This document shows, in pieces, positions 1 to 8,764 of a stretch of 64,000 bases of DNA. The stretch is from positions 59,504-123,503 of the forward strand of contig DATFVC010000019.1 in assembly GCA_035260485.1 (NCBI GenBank), written 5' to 3'. The DNA is from VRUE01 sp035260485. GTDB lineage: Bacteria > Actinomycetota > Thermoleophilia > Solirubrobacterales > 70-9. A program made the position numbers and the translations under genes. The number at the start of each line of letters is the position of its first letter. Within the stretch, counting starts at the first letter, position 1. The notes under the pieces were generated by a model, which saw nothing but the letters and a program-made list of their open reading frames with translations, did not search any database and was not told the origin of the DNA.

Positions 1-303
1 AGTGTCGACGCCGAGGTGGCGGAGGCGGGTTTGGCGATGCTGGAGGTCGACGCCGGTGGTCTCGACCGCAGCGACCGCAACCTGCTCGACACGGTAGCGA
101 GCAAGTTCGCCGGCGGCCCGGTCGGGCTCTCGACCCTGGCCGTCGCGATCGGCGAGGAGCAGGACACGATCGAGGACGTTCTCGAGCCATACCTGCTCCA
201 GCAGGGGATGCTGAAACGCACTCCGCGCGGCCGTGTGCTGACCGAGCGGGCCTACGAGCACCTCGGGATCCCGGCGCCCGACGGAGCGCGCAGTCTGTTC
301 TGA
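1..303 (+). CDS. ruvB: Holliday junction DNA helicase RuvB, C-terminal end (partial)
   Basis: The reading frame is open from base 1, so this is the last 100 residues of a gene that starts outside the window. It shows the RuvB C-terminal winged-helix domain: a LDRSDRNLL helix, the GGPVGLSTLA segment, then EDVLEPYLLQQGML and TPRGRVLTERAYEHLG, all typical of the family. RuvB is the AAA+ motor that drives branch migration with RuvA at Holliday junctions; the ATPase core is upstream and not visible. A RuvB end directly before secD-type genes is a familiar actinobacterial order (ruvCAB-yajC-secDF-rel), although yajC is replaced here. Confidence 0.93.
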   Translation, partial: SVDAEVAEAGLAMLEVDAGGLDRSDRNLLDTVASKFAGGPVGLSTLAVAIGEEQDTIEDVLEPYLLQQGMLKRTPRGRVLTERAYEHLGIPAPDGARSLF

Positions 304-315
304 GCGGACTCTCAG

Positions 316-321
316 TAACCT
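316..321 (+). promoter_or_regulatory. -10 box TAACCT, possible leaderless start
   Basis: TAACCT lies 7 bases before the ATG at 329 and no separate Shine-Dalgarno site is seen. The same TANNNT-to-start spacing recurs before many genes in this window. Confidence 0.4.
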
Positions 322-328
322 GGCGGGG

Positions 329-817
329 ATGCCTTTCTTCATCTGCCCCAACTGCGGGAACCGGGAGCTGAGCGCGGACCGGACAGCCGGCTTCAGCACG
401 CGCCCGAAGGGCTGCTCGAAATGTGGTTTCGGCTTCGTCTTCGAGCTGCTCGACGACTATTACCCGGCCCCCAACGCGGCCTTTTTCGTCTGCGACCGCC
501 AGGCGCGGGTGATCGACGCCGGCCGCGGAAGCTTCGAGCTGACCGGGCTCACCGACGAGGACGTGATCGGCCGTCCGGTCCAGGAGGTCCTTGGCCTGCA
601 GTGGTTGCAGCAGGGCGATGGTGGCGAGACCGCGGACACCGACGGCAATGGCTTCACCGACCCGATTGAGACCTCGCTCGAGTGGGGGGTCCGCTCGCTT
701 GGCAAGAAGGTCTCGGTCAACGCCGAGGGCGACCTGCCCGCCGAGGCCGTTGCCGATGTCTTCCCGGCCTATGACGACGACGGCGGTCTGCTGATCGTCT
801 TGACGCCCGAGGGCTGA
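329..817 (+). CDS. Zinc-ribbon plus PAS-like domain protein
   Basis: The 162-residue protein begins with a four-cysteine zinc ribbon (CPNC at 6-9 and CSKC at 29-32). A PAS-like segment follows (about residues 45-95: AFFVCDRQARVIDAGRGSFELTG, then DEDVIGRPVQEV). The rest is acidic, ends in a possible beta strand (GGLLIVLTPEG) and has no output domain. It starts 25 bases after ruvB and ends 4 bases before secDF, the slot where yajC usually sits, so it is probably transcribed with secDF. A sensor or adaptor role in export is inferred only from position. No function is recognised. Confidence 0.75.
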   Translation: MPFFICPNCGNRELSADRTAGFSTRPKGCSKCGFGFVFELLDDYYPAPNAAFFVCDRQARVIDAGRGSFELTGLTDEDVIGRPVQEVLGLQWLQQGDGGETADTDGNGFTDPIETSLEWGVRSLGKKVSVNAEGDLPAEAVADVFPAYDDDGGLLIVLTPEG

Positions 818-821
818 GGGG

Positions 822-3758
822 ATGAAACGCCGCAGAAACCTCTTCGTGCTGCTCTTCATGCTGGGGCTGATCGTGCTCTCGGCGCTGGTTATCGCGAACA
901 AGCCGACCAAGCTCGGCCTCGACCTGAAGGGCGGCGTGGAGCTCGTCTATCAAGGCACGCCGACCGGCCAGGTGAAGGAAGTGAGCGGCGAAGACATCGA
1001 ACGCTCGATCGAAATCATCCGCCAGCGCATCGACAAGCTCGGCGTCTCTGAGCCGGAGGTTGCCCGCCTCGGCACCACCGAGATCTCAGTCAGCCTTCCC
1101 GACGTGACCAACGCGCAGCGGGCGACCGAACAGGTTGGGACCACCGCACAGCTCCAGTTCTACGACTGGGAACCCAATCTGATCGGGCGTGAGAAAACGA
1201 TCGGTGGTGTGCCGGGCCGCGAACCACCCGAAGAAGCGATCAAAGAAGCCAACACTGAATGGGGCGCGGCGGGGCGCAGCACCTCCAAAAAAGAGAACCA
1301 GCAGCTGATCTTCTCAGGCGCCTACCCGAACGCCTACGGCGCCGTCAACCTCGCCGCCGAACAGAAGCCGGTCGCCGACTGCACCAGCTGCTCGACGACC
1401 AAACCTCGCTACTACCTCTTCTCAAACGACATCACGCACAAGCTCATCGCCGGGCCGGAGTTCTCCGAAGAAGACCTCTACATCAGCGCTACCGGCCGAA
1501 AACGGCCGCACAAAGGGGTCGTGAAAAAGGTCCCCGCGGGGACGATCGTCGTCTCCGAACAGCCCTCCAATCCCAACGGGCAACCGATCGAAGGAATCGA
1601 GAACGCTGGCTGGTACGCGCTGAAGGACAACCCGGCCCTCTCGGGCACCGACATCACCAACCCGAAGCAGGAAACCGACGAACTCGGTCAACCCAACGTC
1701 ACCTTCAGCTTCACCGACAAGGGCCGCGAAGCGTTCCAGGACGTCACCCGCCACATCGCCCAGCGCGGCCAGGCACGGGCGATCGGTCCCGCCTCCGGCG
1801 AACAGGCCGAACAGCTCTCCGGTCACTTCGCGGTCGTCCTCGACAACGAAGTCAAGACCCGTCCGATCATCAATTTTGCCCAGAACCCCGACGGGATCGA
1901 CGGCCGCACCGGCGCCCAGATCTCGGGCGGCTTCTCCAGCATCCAGGAAGCGCAGGACCTGGCGACCTTCCTGCAGATCGGCGCCCTGCCGATCAACCTG
2001 AAGCTGATCAGCCAGACCCAGGTCTCGGCGACGCTCGGCAGCCAGGCGCTCCACGCCGGGATCAAGGCCGGTGTGATCGGCCTCATCCTCGTCGTCCTCT
2101 TCCTGCTGCTCTTCTACCGCTTCCTGGGGCTGATCGCCGTGATCGCCCTCGGCGCCTACGGGGTGATCTTCTTCGCCCTGATCAAACTGATCCCGATCAC
2201 CATGACGCTCCCCGGGATCGCGGGGCTGGTCCTGACGATCGGGGTCGCGGCCGACTCCAACATCGTCATCTTCGAGCGGATCAAGGAGGAGGTGCGAGCC
2301 GGGCGCCCGATGGCAGCCGCGATCGCCGCCGGCTATCGCCGTGGCATCGCGACGATCGTCGACGCCAACGTCGTCACCCTGCTCACCGCCTTCATCCTCT
2401 TCGTCTTGGCGACGGCCGGAGTCAAGGGCTTCGCCTTCACCCTCGGCGTCGGCACGATCGTCTCGCTGCTGACCGCGGTCGTCTTCACTCAGGCGCTGTT
2501 GCTCAGCATGAGCCGCTCGCGGCTGCTGCGCTCGCCGAGCGTGCTCGGCGCGGCTGGGCAGCGGATGCGCTGGCACTTCGACTTCATGGGGGCGAGCCGC
2601 TGGTTCTTCTCGATTTCGGGCACGATCCTGATCGTCGGCGCTCTGGCGCTCGCCACCCAGCAACTCAACTTCGGCATCGACTTCAAGTCGGGGACGCGGA
2701 TCAAGGTGGCGCTGGTCAAGCCGACCAACGAGGAAGGCGTCCGCGAAGCGCTCAACGCAGCCGGCATCTCCAGCGAGCAGGTCCAGCAGGTATCCGACCC
2801 CGAACTCGGCGAAAACGTCTTCCAGATTCAGGCACGACAGTTGGGCCCCAGCCAGGTGGCGAAAGCGCAAAGAGCGCTCGATTCCAAATTCGCGGTGGCG
2901 GAAAACGGCTTTGACAGCACCAGCGTCGGGCCGACCTTCGGCCAGCAGGTCGCCAACAGCGCGATCAAGGCGCTGATCTTCTCGCTGTTGGTGATTTGCG
3001 CCTACGTCGCCTTCCGCTTCGACCCGAAGTTCGCGGTCCCGGTGCTGATCGCGATCTTCCACGACATCCTGATCACGGCGGGGGTCTACTCGTTGACCGG
3101 GAGGGAGGTGACGAGCGGTACGGTCGCCGCTTTCCTCACCATCTTGGGTTACTCGCTCTACGACACCATCATCGTCTTCGACCGCATTCGCGAGAACCTG
3201 CCGCGGATGCCTAGAGCCGCCTTCTCACAGATCGTCAACCGCTCGATGAGCGAGGTGCTGACCCGCTCTCTCGCGACCAGCTTCACGACCCTGCTCGCCG
3301 TCATCTCCCTGCTGATCTTCGGTGGCGCCACCCTGCAGGACTTCGCCTTCGCGATGCTGATCGGGATCATCTCCGGGACCTACTCGTCGATCTTCATCGC
3401 CTCGCCGGTATTGACCGCCTGGAAAGAGCGCGAGCCGGGCTTCGCGCGGCGGCGGGCGCGGATCGCCGAGATCGACGGCACGGTTCCCGCCTTCGCCGAT
3501 GACGTGGCGCTGGCGAAGCTCCGCGACGACGCCGAGACGGACGTCGAGATCAATGAGATGCTGACCTCCCAGCAGGAGCCGCAGCCAAAGGCGGGAGCGG
3601 TCGCAACGGCCGAGCCCCCGGTCGGTGATGGCGCGGGCCCATCGTCCAACGGAGAGCCGCCGGCCGTGGACGATCCGGCCGTGACGGAGCGTCGCGAGCG
3701 CAACGAGCGCCGCCGCGAGCGTCGCAAACAACGCCGCAAGCACGGGAGGAATCGCTAG
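822..3758 (+). CDS. secDF: Protein translocase subunit SecDF (fused)
   Basis: This 978-residue protein joins SecD and SecF in one chain; both use the proton gradient to assist Sec-dependent export at the membrane. An N-terminal membrane helix (about 5-25) leads to the SecD signature LGLDLKGGVELVY and a large periplasmic-type domain. The first membrane block follows, with GVAADSNIVIFERIKEE (Asp478). The SecF half starts near residue 590 (FGIDFKSGTRIKV) and contains GYSLYDTIIVFDRIREN. The tail after about 880 is acidic, then very rich in Arg/Lys, and is probably cytoplasmic. Fused SecDF is known in several phyla; separate secD and secF are more usual in Actinobacteria. Confidence 0.95.
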   Translation: MKRRRNLFVLLFMLGLIVLSALVIANKPTKLGLDLKGGVELVYQGTPTGQVKEVSGEDIERSIEIIRQRIDKLGVSEPEVARLGTTEISVSLPDVTNAQRATEQVGTTAQLQFYDWEPNLIGREKTIGGVPGREPPEEAIKEANTEWGAAGRSTSKKENQQLIFSGAYPNAYGAVNLAAEQKPVADCTSCSTTKPRYYLFSNDITHKLIAGPEFSEEDLYISATGRKRPHKGVVKKVPAGTIVVSEQPSNPNGQPIEGIENAGWYALKDNPALSGTDITNPKQETDELGQPNVTFSFTDKGREAFQDVTRHIAQRGQARAIGPASGEQAEQLSGHFAVVLDNEVKTRPIINFAQNPDGIDGRTGAQISGGFSSIQEAQDLATFLQIGALPINLKLISQTQVSATLGSQALHAGIKAGVIGLILVVLFLLLFYRFLGLIAVIALGAYGVIFFALIKLIPITMTLPGIAGLVLTIGVAADSNIVIFERIKEEVRAGRPMAAAIAAGYRRGIATIVDANVVTLLTAFILFVLATAGVKGFAFTLGVGTIVSLLTAVVFTQALLLSMSRSRLLRSPSVLGAAGQRMRWHFDFMGASRWFFSISGTILIVGALALATQQLNFGIDFKSGTRIKVALVKPTNEEGVREALNAAGISSEQVQQVSDPELGENVFQIQARQLGPSQVAKAQRALDSKFAVAENGFDSTSVGPTFGQQVANSAIKALIFSLLVICAYVAFRFDPKFAVPVLIAIFHDILITAGVYSLTGREVTSGTVAAFLTILGYSLYDTIIVFDRIRENLPRMPRAAFSQIVNRSMSEVLTRSLATSFTTLLAVISLLIFGGATLQDFAFAMLIGIISGTYSSIFIASPVLTAWKEREPGFARRRARIAEIDGTVPAFADDVALAKLRDDAETDVEINEMLTSQQEPQPKAGAVATAEPPVGDGAGPSSNGEPPAVDDPAVTERRERNERRRERRKQRRKHGRNR

Positions 3759-3761
3759 GTC

Positions 3762-4025
3762 ATGGCGCTACTGGTCTGGTTCACGATGGGAATCGCCCTC
3801 TGGCACTTCACGGTCTTCCTGCCCGATCGGTTCTGGCAGGGAATCGTCGGCGCGTTCCTCGGCTCGACGATTGGGGCGGTCGTCTTCGGCGGCATCGTCG
3901 AGATCGCCACCGGTCGTGGTCTCGGTAACACCGATGTCGCCACTGCGCTGACCGCGATCCCCGGTGTGGCCATCGGGCTCGCCGTGGTCTGGGCGATCGG
4001 CGTTCGCTCGGAACAAGCGGCCTGA
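3762..4025 (+). CDS. Small membrane protein, about three membrane segments
   Basis: An 87-residue hydrophobic protein starting 3 bases after secDF. Likely membrane segments lie at about 3-20, 26-46 and 62-80, with a short soluble loop (EIATGRGLGNTDVATA) between the second and third. The glycine-rich second segment (GAFLGSTIGAVVFGGIVE) recalls small GlsB/YeaQ-type membrane proteins, but this is only a resemblance. Its position suggests co-transcription with secDF. Function unknown. Confidence 0.7.
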   Translation: MALLVWFTMGIALWHFTVFLPDRFWQGIVGAFLGSTIGAVVFGGIVEIATGRGLGNTDVATALTAIPGVAIGLAVVWAIGVRSEQAA

Positions 4026-4055
4026 ATCGCGCCGAAATCCGTCCCAGGCGGCTCT

Positions 4056-4061
4056 TAGCCT
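4056..4061 (+). promoter_or_regulatory. -10 box TAGCCT for recJ
   Basis: TAGCCT ends 6 bases before the GTG start at 4068, with no ribosome binding site between them. This suggests a leaderless recJ transcript. Confidence 0.45.
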
Positions 4062-4067
4062 GGCTGC

Positions 4068-6584
4068 GTGGCGGAGACTGTCAACGCAGAGGCGATCAAG
4101 GCATTCAAGGCCGAGCCCTACTCCTATGCGGAGGCACGGGCGCTTTCGGAGGGTCTTGGCCTGAGTGAGCCGGTTGCGATAACCCTGGTGCGGCGGGGCT
4201 ACCGCACGCCCGAGGCGGCGCGGGCATTCCTCGACGCCGACGAGGCGCATCCCCCCGGCGACTTCGAATCGATGGCGGCAGTGGTCGAGGCGGTATCCAG
4301 GGCGATTCGAGCTGGGAAGCGGGTCACCGTCCACGGCGACTTCGACGTCGACGGGGTCTGCGCGACGACGATCCTTGTCAGCACCCTGCGCGAGCTTGGG
4401 GGCGAGTGCGATTGGCTGATCCCTGACCGGATAGCCGATGGCTACGGGCTCAGCGCAGAGAACATCGAGAAGCTGTCCCAGCGCGGCGCTCAGCTGCTGA
4501 TCACGGTCGATTGCGGTATCACGGCAGTCGACGAGGTTGCGCTGGCGCGGTCGCTCGGGATCGAGGTCATCGTCACCGATCACCACCAGCCGGGTCCAGA
4601 GCTGCCCGACTGCCCGATCCTTCATCCGGCAGTCGATGGCTATCCCTTCGAGGAGTTGTGCGGGACGGCGGTCGCCTGGAAGCTCAGCTGCGCTTTGCGG
4701 GGGGCGCCGGGGGTGGGGTCCCCGGGAACTCCTCGCGAAGGCGAGCCCGGGGAGCCCACCCCCGGCGCCCCCTCTGTGCCTGCGACTGACCGTGACCTCG
4801 ACCTGGTTGCACTGGCTACCGTCGCCGACGTCGTTCCGCTGGTGGGTGAGAACCGGGCGCTGGTTCGCCGTGGATTGGCTGAGGTCAGGCGGGCGCGGCG
4901 GCCCGGGATCCGGGCGTTGCTGGAGGCAGCTAAATGCGAGCCGACTCAGGTTGACGAGGGCGACCTGGCGTTCCGGCTGGCGCCGCGGATCAACGCTGCA
5001 GGGCGGCTCTACCGGGCCGACGCGGGAGTGGAGCTGTTCCTTACCGAGGATGAGGACCGGGCAGCGGAGATCTCGGGAGAGCTGAGCCGGGCTAATGGCG
5101 AGAGGCGGGCGAGGGAGCGGGAGGTCGATGCGGCCGCGGAGGCGGCGCGGCGAGAGCTTTCCGATGAGCTGCGCGAAGCGCCGGGTTTGGTCTTAGCTGG
5201 CGAGGGCTGGCACCCGGGCGTGATCGGGATCGTCGCTTCGCGGCTGGCCGAACGGCATCACAGGCCAGTTGTGGTCATCTCTCTTGACGGTGAGGGCGGA
5301 GGCCGCGGCTCGGGCCGCAGCATCCCGGGCTTCGACCTGCTCGCTGGGCTGGAGGCATGTGCCGAGCATCTCAGCGGTTTTGGCGGTCATCGCGCCGCGG
5401 CTGGCCTGGAGCTGCCTGCAGAGAACCTTGATGCTTTTCGGGCCGCGTTCGCGGCTCACGCCGCCTTCGTGCTCAGCCCCGAGGATCTGCAGCGCACCGA
5501 GCGCGTCGATGCGATGGTCGGCGGTGCCGATCTCGGTCTCGACCTCGCTGAGGAGCTGCAACGGCTTGCCCCGTTCGGGATGGGCAACCCCGGCGTGCGG
5601 CTGTTGGTGCCTTCGGCCCGGGTACGCGACGTGCGAACGATGGGCGAGGGCAAGCACGCTCGGTTCAGCCTCCACAGTGGAGCCCATCGGGCGCTCGGCG
5701 TCGCCTTCGGCCGCTCGCAGCTGGGAGTCGGGGAGGACGATCCTGTCGATGCCGCGGTGCGGCTCGAGGTAAACCGCTGGAACGGCTCGGTCGAGCCGCG
5801 GGTGGTGCTGCGCGAGCTCTACCCGCGCGAGGCGAGCAAGACCGAGGCCAGCGCAGGCGCGGCCGAGGAGTGGTGGCAGCGTTTCGAAGCCGAGCTGGGA
5901 GCGCCGCTCGAGCCGTGGCCCCCTGCTCTGCCTGCGCCAGCCGCCGCCGAGCGCACCTTGCTGCGGCCGCGCAGCTCTCCTGCGGCCGTAATCGCCGAGT
6001 TGAGCTCGTCCGGTGGGGGCGATGTCCTGGCTGTCGTCGCCGACTGCGAGCGCCGCTCGGCCCTCGCCGGCGAGGGAGTCGAGCTGGCCGACACGACCGT
6101 GCTCGAAGCCAACCCCGAGCTTGTTGCCGGCTTCGAGCACGTCGTCCTCGTCGATCCGCCGCCCTTCGCCCACCTGGGGCGACTGCTCACCCACGCGACG
6201 GCGAACGGGGGCTACGCGCATCTCGCCTGGGGCGAAGCCGAGCATCGCTTCGCGCTCGCGATGCTCGACGAGCAGCTCGCCCGGCGGGCGGTCCTGATCG
6301 CCCTGTTCAGGGACCTGCGCGAGGCCGGCGAGGCAAGCGGGGTGAAGCTGCTCGAGGCACTGCAGGGCAGCGGCCCTCACCCGCGCAGCGCCGAGGCGGC
6401 TGCCCGTTGCCTGCGGGTGCTGATTGAGCTCGGACTGGTGCGGGGCACGCCTGATGGGGGTGGCGGCAGCGTCGGCGTCGTATCCTCTGAAGGGACAGAA
6501 CTGGAGCGCTCGGCCGCGTTCCGTGCCTACGGCGCTCGCCACCAGGAGGGCCTGCAATACCTCAAACGACGCAAACAGCCCTAG
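4068..6584 (+). CDS. recJ: Single-stranded-DNA exonuclease RecJ, long form with palindrome insertion
   Basis: RecJ degrades single-stranded DNA 5'->3' in recombination and mismatch repair. The DHH-family motifs are clear: DFDVDGVC (Asp91), ITVDCGIT, TDHHQPG (Asp171-His173) and later GFGGHRAAAGLEL in the DHHA1 domain. At 838 residues it is about 260 longer than the E. coli form; the extra C-terminal region (from about 590) ends in a helical, possibly winged-helix part, like the extended Gram-positive RecJ proteins. Residues about 211-235 (VGSPGTPREGEPGEPTPGA) are encoded by a 73-bp palindrome set between KLSCALRG and DLDLVALATVADVVPL, a loop that varies in RecJ. The frame stays open through it. 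Confidence 0.93.
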   Translation: MAETVNAEAIKAFKAEPYSYAEARALSEGLGLSEPVAITLVRRGYRTPEAARAFLDADEAHPPGDFESMAAVVEAVSRAIRAGKRVTVHGDFDVDGVCATTILVSTLRELGGECDWLIPDRIADGYGLSAENIEKLSQRGAQLLITVDCGITAVDEVALARSLGIEVIVTDHHQPGPELPDCPILHPAVDGYPFEELCGTAVAWKLSCALRGAPGVGSPGTPREGEPGEPTPGAPSVPATDRDLDLVALATVADVVPLVGENRALVRRGLAEVRRARRPGIRALLEAAKCEPTQVDEGDLAFRLAPRINAAGRLYRADAGVELFLTEDEDRAAEISGELSRANGERRAREREVDAAAEAARRELSDELREAPGLVLAGEGWHPGVIGIVASRLAERHHRPVVVISLDGEGGGRGSGRSIPGFDLLAGLEACAEHLSGFGGHRAAAGLELPAENLDAFRAAFAAHAAFVLSPEDLQRTERVDAMVGGADLGLDLAEELQRLAPFGMGNPGVRLLVPSARVRDVRTMGEGKHARFSLHSGAHRALGVAFGRSQLGVGEDDPVDAAVRLEVNRWNGSVEPRVVLRELYPREASKTEASAGAAEEWWQRFEAELGAPLEPWPPALPAPAAAERTLLRPRSSPAAVIAELSSSGGGDVLAVVADCERRSALAGEGVELADTTVLEANPELVAGFEHVVLVDPPPFAHLGRLLTHATANGGYAHLAWGEAEHRFALAMLDEQLARRAVLIALFRDLREAGEASGVKLLEALQGSGPHPRSAEAAARCLRVLIELGLVRGTPDGGGGSVGVVSSEGTELERSAAFRAYGARHQEGLQYLKRRKQP
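4700..4772. repeat. Palindromic element E1 inside recJ
   Basis: Two 27-base arms (4700-4726 and 4746-4772) are reverse complements with one mismatch. The 19-base centre carries its own 5-bp hairpin (CTCGC/GCGAG, loop GAAG, 4732-4745). The core GCCGGGGGTGGGGTCCCC resembles the arm core of E2. It is translated in frame as a Gly/Pro-rich loop. Confidence 0.85.
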
Positions 6585-6616
6585 AGCAACGGGAGCTCCT
6601 CGCCGACCTTTTCTCG

Positions 6617-8764
6617 GTGGTCGAGGAGTTCGACTCGGTTGCCATCGACCGGGCTGCGGTGACGCGCGCCTTCGACTTCGCCTGCGATCGCCACGCCGAC
6701 CAGCTGCGCCGCTCCGGCGATGAGTTCATCACCCACCCGGTCGGCGTCGCGCAGATCTGCGCCGGCATGCGGCTCGACACCGAGACGCTCTGCGCTGCGC
6801 TGCTGCACGACACGGTCGAGGACACCAGCGCCAGCCTGGAGGATGTACGGGCGGAGTTCGGCGAGGAGATCGCCCAGCTGGTCGACGGCGTCACCAAGCT
6901 GACCGGGATGACCTTCGAGAGTCGCGACGAGCGGCAGGCGGAGAACTACCGCAAGATGATGGTGGCGATGGCCACCGACGTCAGGGTGATCCTGATCAAG
7001 CTGGCCGACCGTCTCCACAACATGCGCACCTTGGGGGCTTTGCCGAAGCAGAAGCAGACGGCGAAGTCGCGCGAGACGCTGGAGATCTACGCGCCGCTCG
7101 CCCACCGGCTCGGGATCCACGCGATCAAATGGGAGCTCGAGGACCTCTCCTTCGCCACCCTGCACCCGCGCAAGTACAAGGAGATCAAACAGCTCGTCGC
7201 CCAGCAGCGCGACGAGCGCGAGGTCTACGTCAACGAGGCCGGCCGGTTCCTCGGCGAGGAGCTGCAGGCGGTCGGCATCAAGGCTGAGATCTCCGGCCGC
7301 GCCAAGCACTTCTACTCGATCTACACGAAGATGACTAAGAAGGGCCGCGAGTTCAATGAGATCTTCGACCTGACCGCGATGCGGGTGATAGTTGGCTCGG
7401 TCAAGGACTGCTACGGGGCGATCGGCGTCATCCACTCGATCTGGAAGCCGTTGCCCGGGCGCTTCAAGGACTTCGTCGCGATGCCGAAGGCCAACATGTA
7501 CCAGGCGCTGCACACGACGGTGATCGGGCCGGAAGGAAAGCCGCTGGAGATTCAGATCCGCACCGGCGAGATGCACAACCTGGCCGAGTACGGGATCGCC
7601 GCCCACGTCGCCTACAAAGAGGGCGGCGCCGCCGATCCGCAGCGCGAGAAGATGACTTGGCTGCGGCAGCTGGTCGAGGCAGAGGGGGAGCAGGACCCGG
7701 CCGAGTTCCTCGAGTCGCTGAAGGTCGACCTGTTCGAGGACGAGGTCTTCGTCTTCACCCCGAGGGGAGAGGTGAAGAACCTCTCCGCGGGCTCGACGCC
7801 GCTCGATTTCGCCTACGCCGTCCACACCGACGTCGGTCACCGCTGCGTCGGCGCAAAGGTGAACGGCAGCATCGTGCCGCTGCATTACCAGCTGCGCTCG
7901 GGCGACATCGTCGAGGTGCTGACCGGGAAGCAGAACCGGGGCCCATCGCGCGACTGGCTGAAACTGGTGCGGACCAGCCGTGCCCGCAACAAGATCCGTG
8001 CCTTCTTCAAACAGGAACGGCGCGAGGACGCCGAGCACAAGGGTCGTGACGCGCTCGAGGAGGCGCTGCGCAAGCGCGGCCTGCCGATGCAAAAGCTGGT
8101 GATGTCGCCGCTGCTCGCGCAGGTGATCCGCGAGATGGGCTTCCGCAAGGCGACTGAGTTCTACATCGCCCTCGGCCAGGGCAAGATCTCAACCAAGGCC
8201 GTCGCCAACAAGTTGATGCAGCGTCTGAAAGAGGGCGAGGCGGTCGAGGAGGAGCAGCCGATCGGCTTCGAGGGGGCGCGCGAGGACAAGGCCCGGCGGA
8301 CCAAGGACGCCTCCAACTACGGGATCCGGGTCAAGGGCGCCGACAACATCGCCGTGCGGCTCGCCAAGTGCTGCCGGCCCGTGCCCGGCGACACGATTGC
8401 CGGCTATGTCTCGCTCGGGCGTGGCATCACCATCCACCGCGCCGACTGCAAGAACGTGAAGGCGCTGATGAAGTCGCCGGAACGGTTCGTCGAGGTCGCC
8501 TGGGAGGGCGAGAACGAGTCCTCCTACCGGGTCGAGCTGCAGATCGACGCCTATGACCGCACCCGTCTGCTCGAGGACCTCTCGCGCACCTTCTCTGAGG
8601 CCGGGATCAACATCCTCGGCGCCAGCTGCATGACCAAGCACCCGATGGTGAAAAACCGCTTCGTCGTCGAGGTCGGCGACACCGAGCAGCTCAAGCAGTG
8701 CATCTCACGTCTGCGCAACGTCGAGTCGGTATTCGACGCCTACCGCATCACGCCGACGAGCTGA
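6617..8764 (+). CDS. rel: (p)ppGpp synthetase/hydrolase, Rel/SpoT type
   Basis: This bifunctional stringent-response enzyme makes and degrades (p)ppGpp. The hydrolase HD domain is intact (LLHDTVEDT, His64-Asp65). The synthetase domain follows (GRAKHFYSIYTKM, YQALHTTVIGPEG), then TGS (EVFVFTPRGEVKNLSAGSTPLDFAY), a zinc-finger region (RLAKCCRPVPGD) and a C-terminal ACT domain. The chosen GTG at 6617 gives 715 residues. The frame is open upstream into recJ (...ELLADLFSVVEEF) without a good start codon, so the true N terminus may be a few residues longer. It follows recJ by 32 bases and meets the minus-strand lipid kinase stop codon to stop codon (TGA|TCA). Confidence 0.95.
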   Translation: MVEEFDSVAIDRAAVTRAFDFACDRHADQLRRSGDEFITHPVGVAQICAGMRLDTETLCAALLHDTVEDTSASLEDVRAEFGEEIAQLVDGVTKLTGMTFESRDERQAENYRKMMVAMATDVRVILIKLADRLHNMRTLGALPKQKQTAKSRETLEIYAPLAHRLGIHAIKWELEDLSFATLHPRKYKEIKQLVAQQRDEREVYVNEAGRFLGEELQAVGIKAEISGRAKHFYSIYTKMTKKGREFNEIFDLTAMRVIVGSVKDCYGAIGVIHSIWKPLPGRFKDFVAMPKANMYQALHTTVIGPEGKPLEIQIRTGEMHNLAEYGIAAHVAYKEGGAADPQREKMTWLRQLVEAEGEQDPAEFLESLKVDLFEDEVFVFTPRGEVKNLSAGSTPLDFAYAVHTDVGHRCVGAKVNGSIVPLHYQLRSGDIVEVLTGKQNRGPSRDWLKLVRTSRARNKIRAFFKQERREDAEHKGRDALEEALRKRGLPMQKLVMSPLLAQVIREMGFRKATEFYIALGQGKISTKAVANKLMQRLKEGEAVEEEQPIGFEGAREDKARRTKDASNYGIRVKGADNIAVRLAKCCRPVPGDTIAGYVSLGRGITIHRADCKNVKALMKSPERFVEVAWEGENESSYRVELQIDAYDRTRLLEDLSRTFSEAGINILGASCMTKHPMVKNRFVVEVGDTEQLKQCISRLRNVESVFDAYRITPTS

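Noticed and set aside
1422..3062. Long minus-strand open frame opposite secDF (546 codons)
   Set aside because: Composition is typical of a GC-rich antisense shadow; the plus strand codes clearly for SecDF motifs.
5193..6557. Long minus-strand frame (454 codons) opposite recJ
   Set aside because: Antisense shadow of the extended RecJ C terminus; Arg/Gln-rich without family features.
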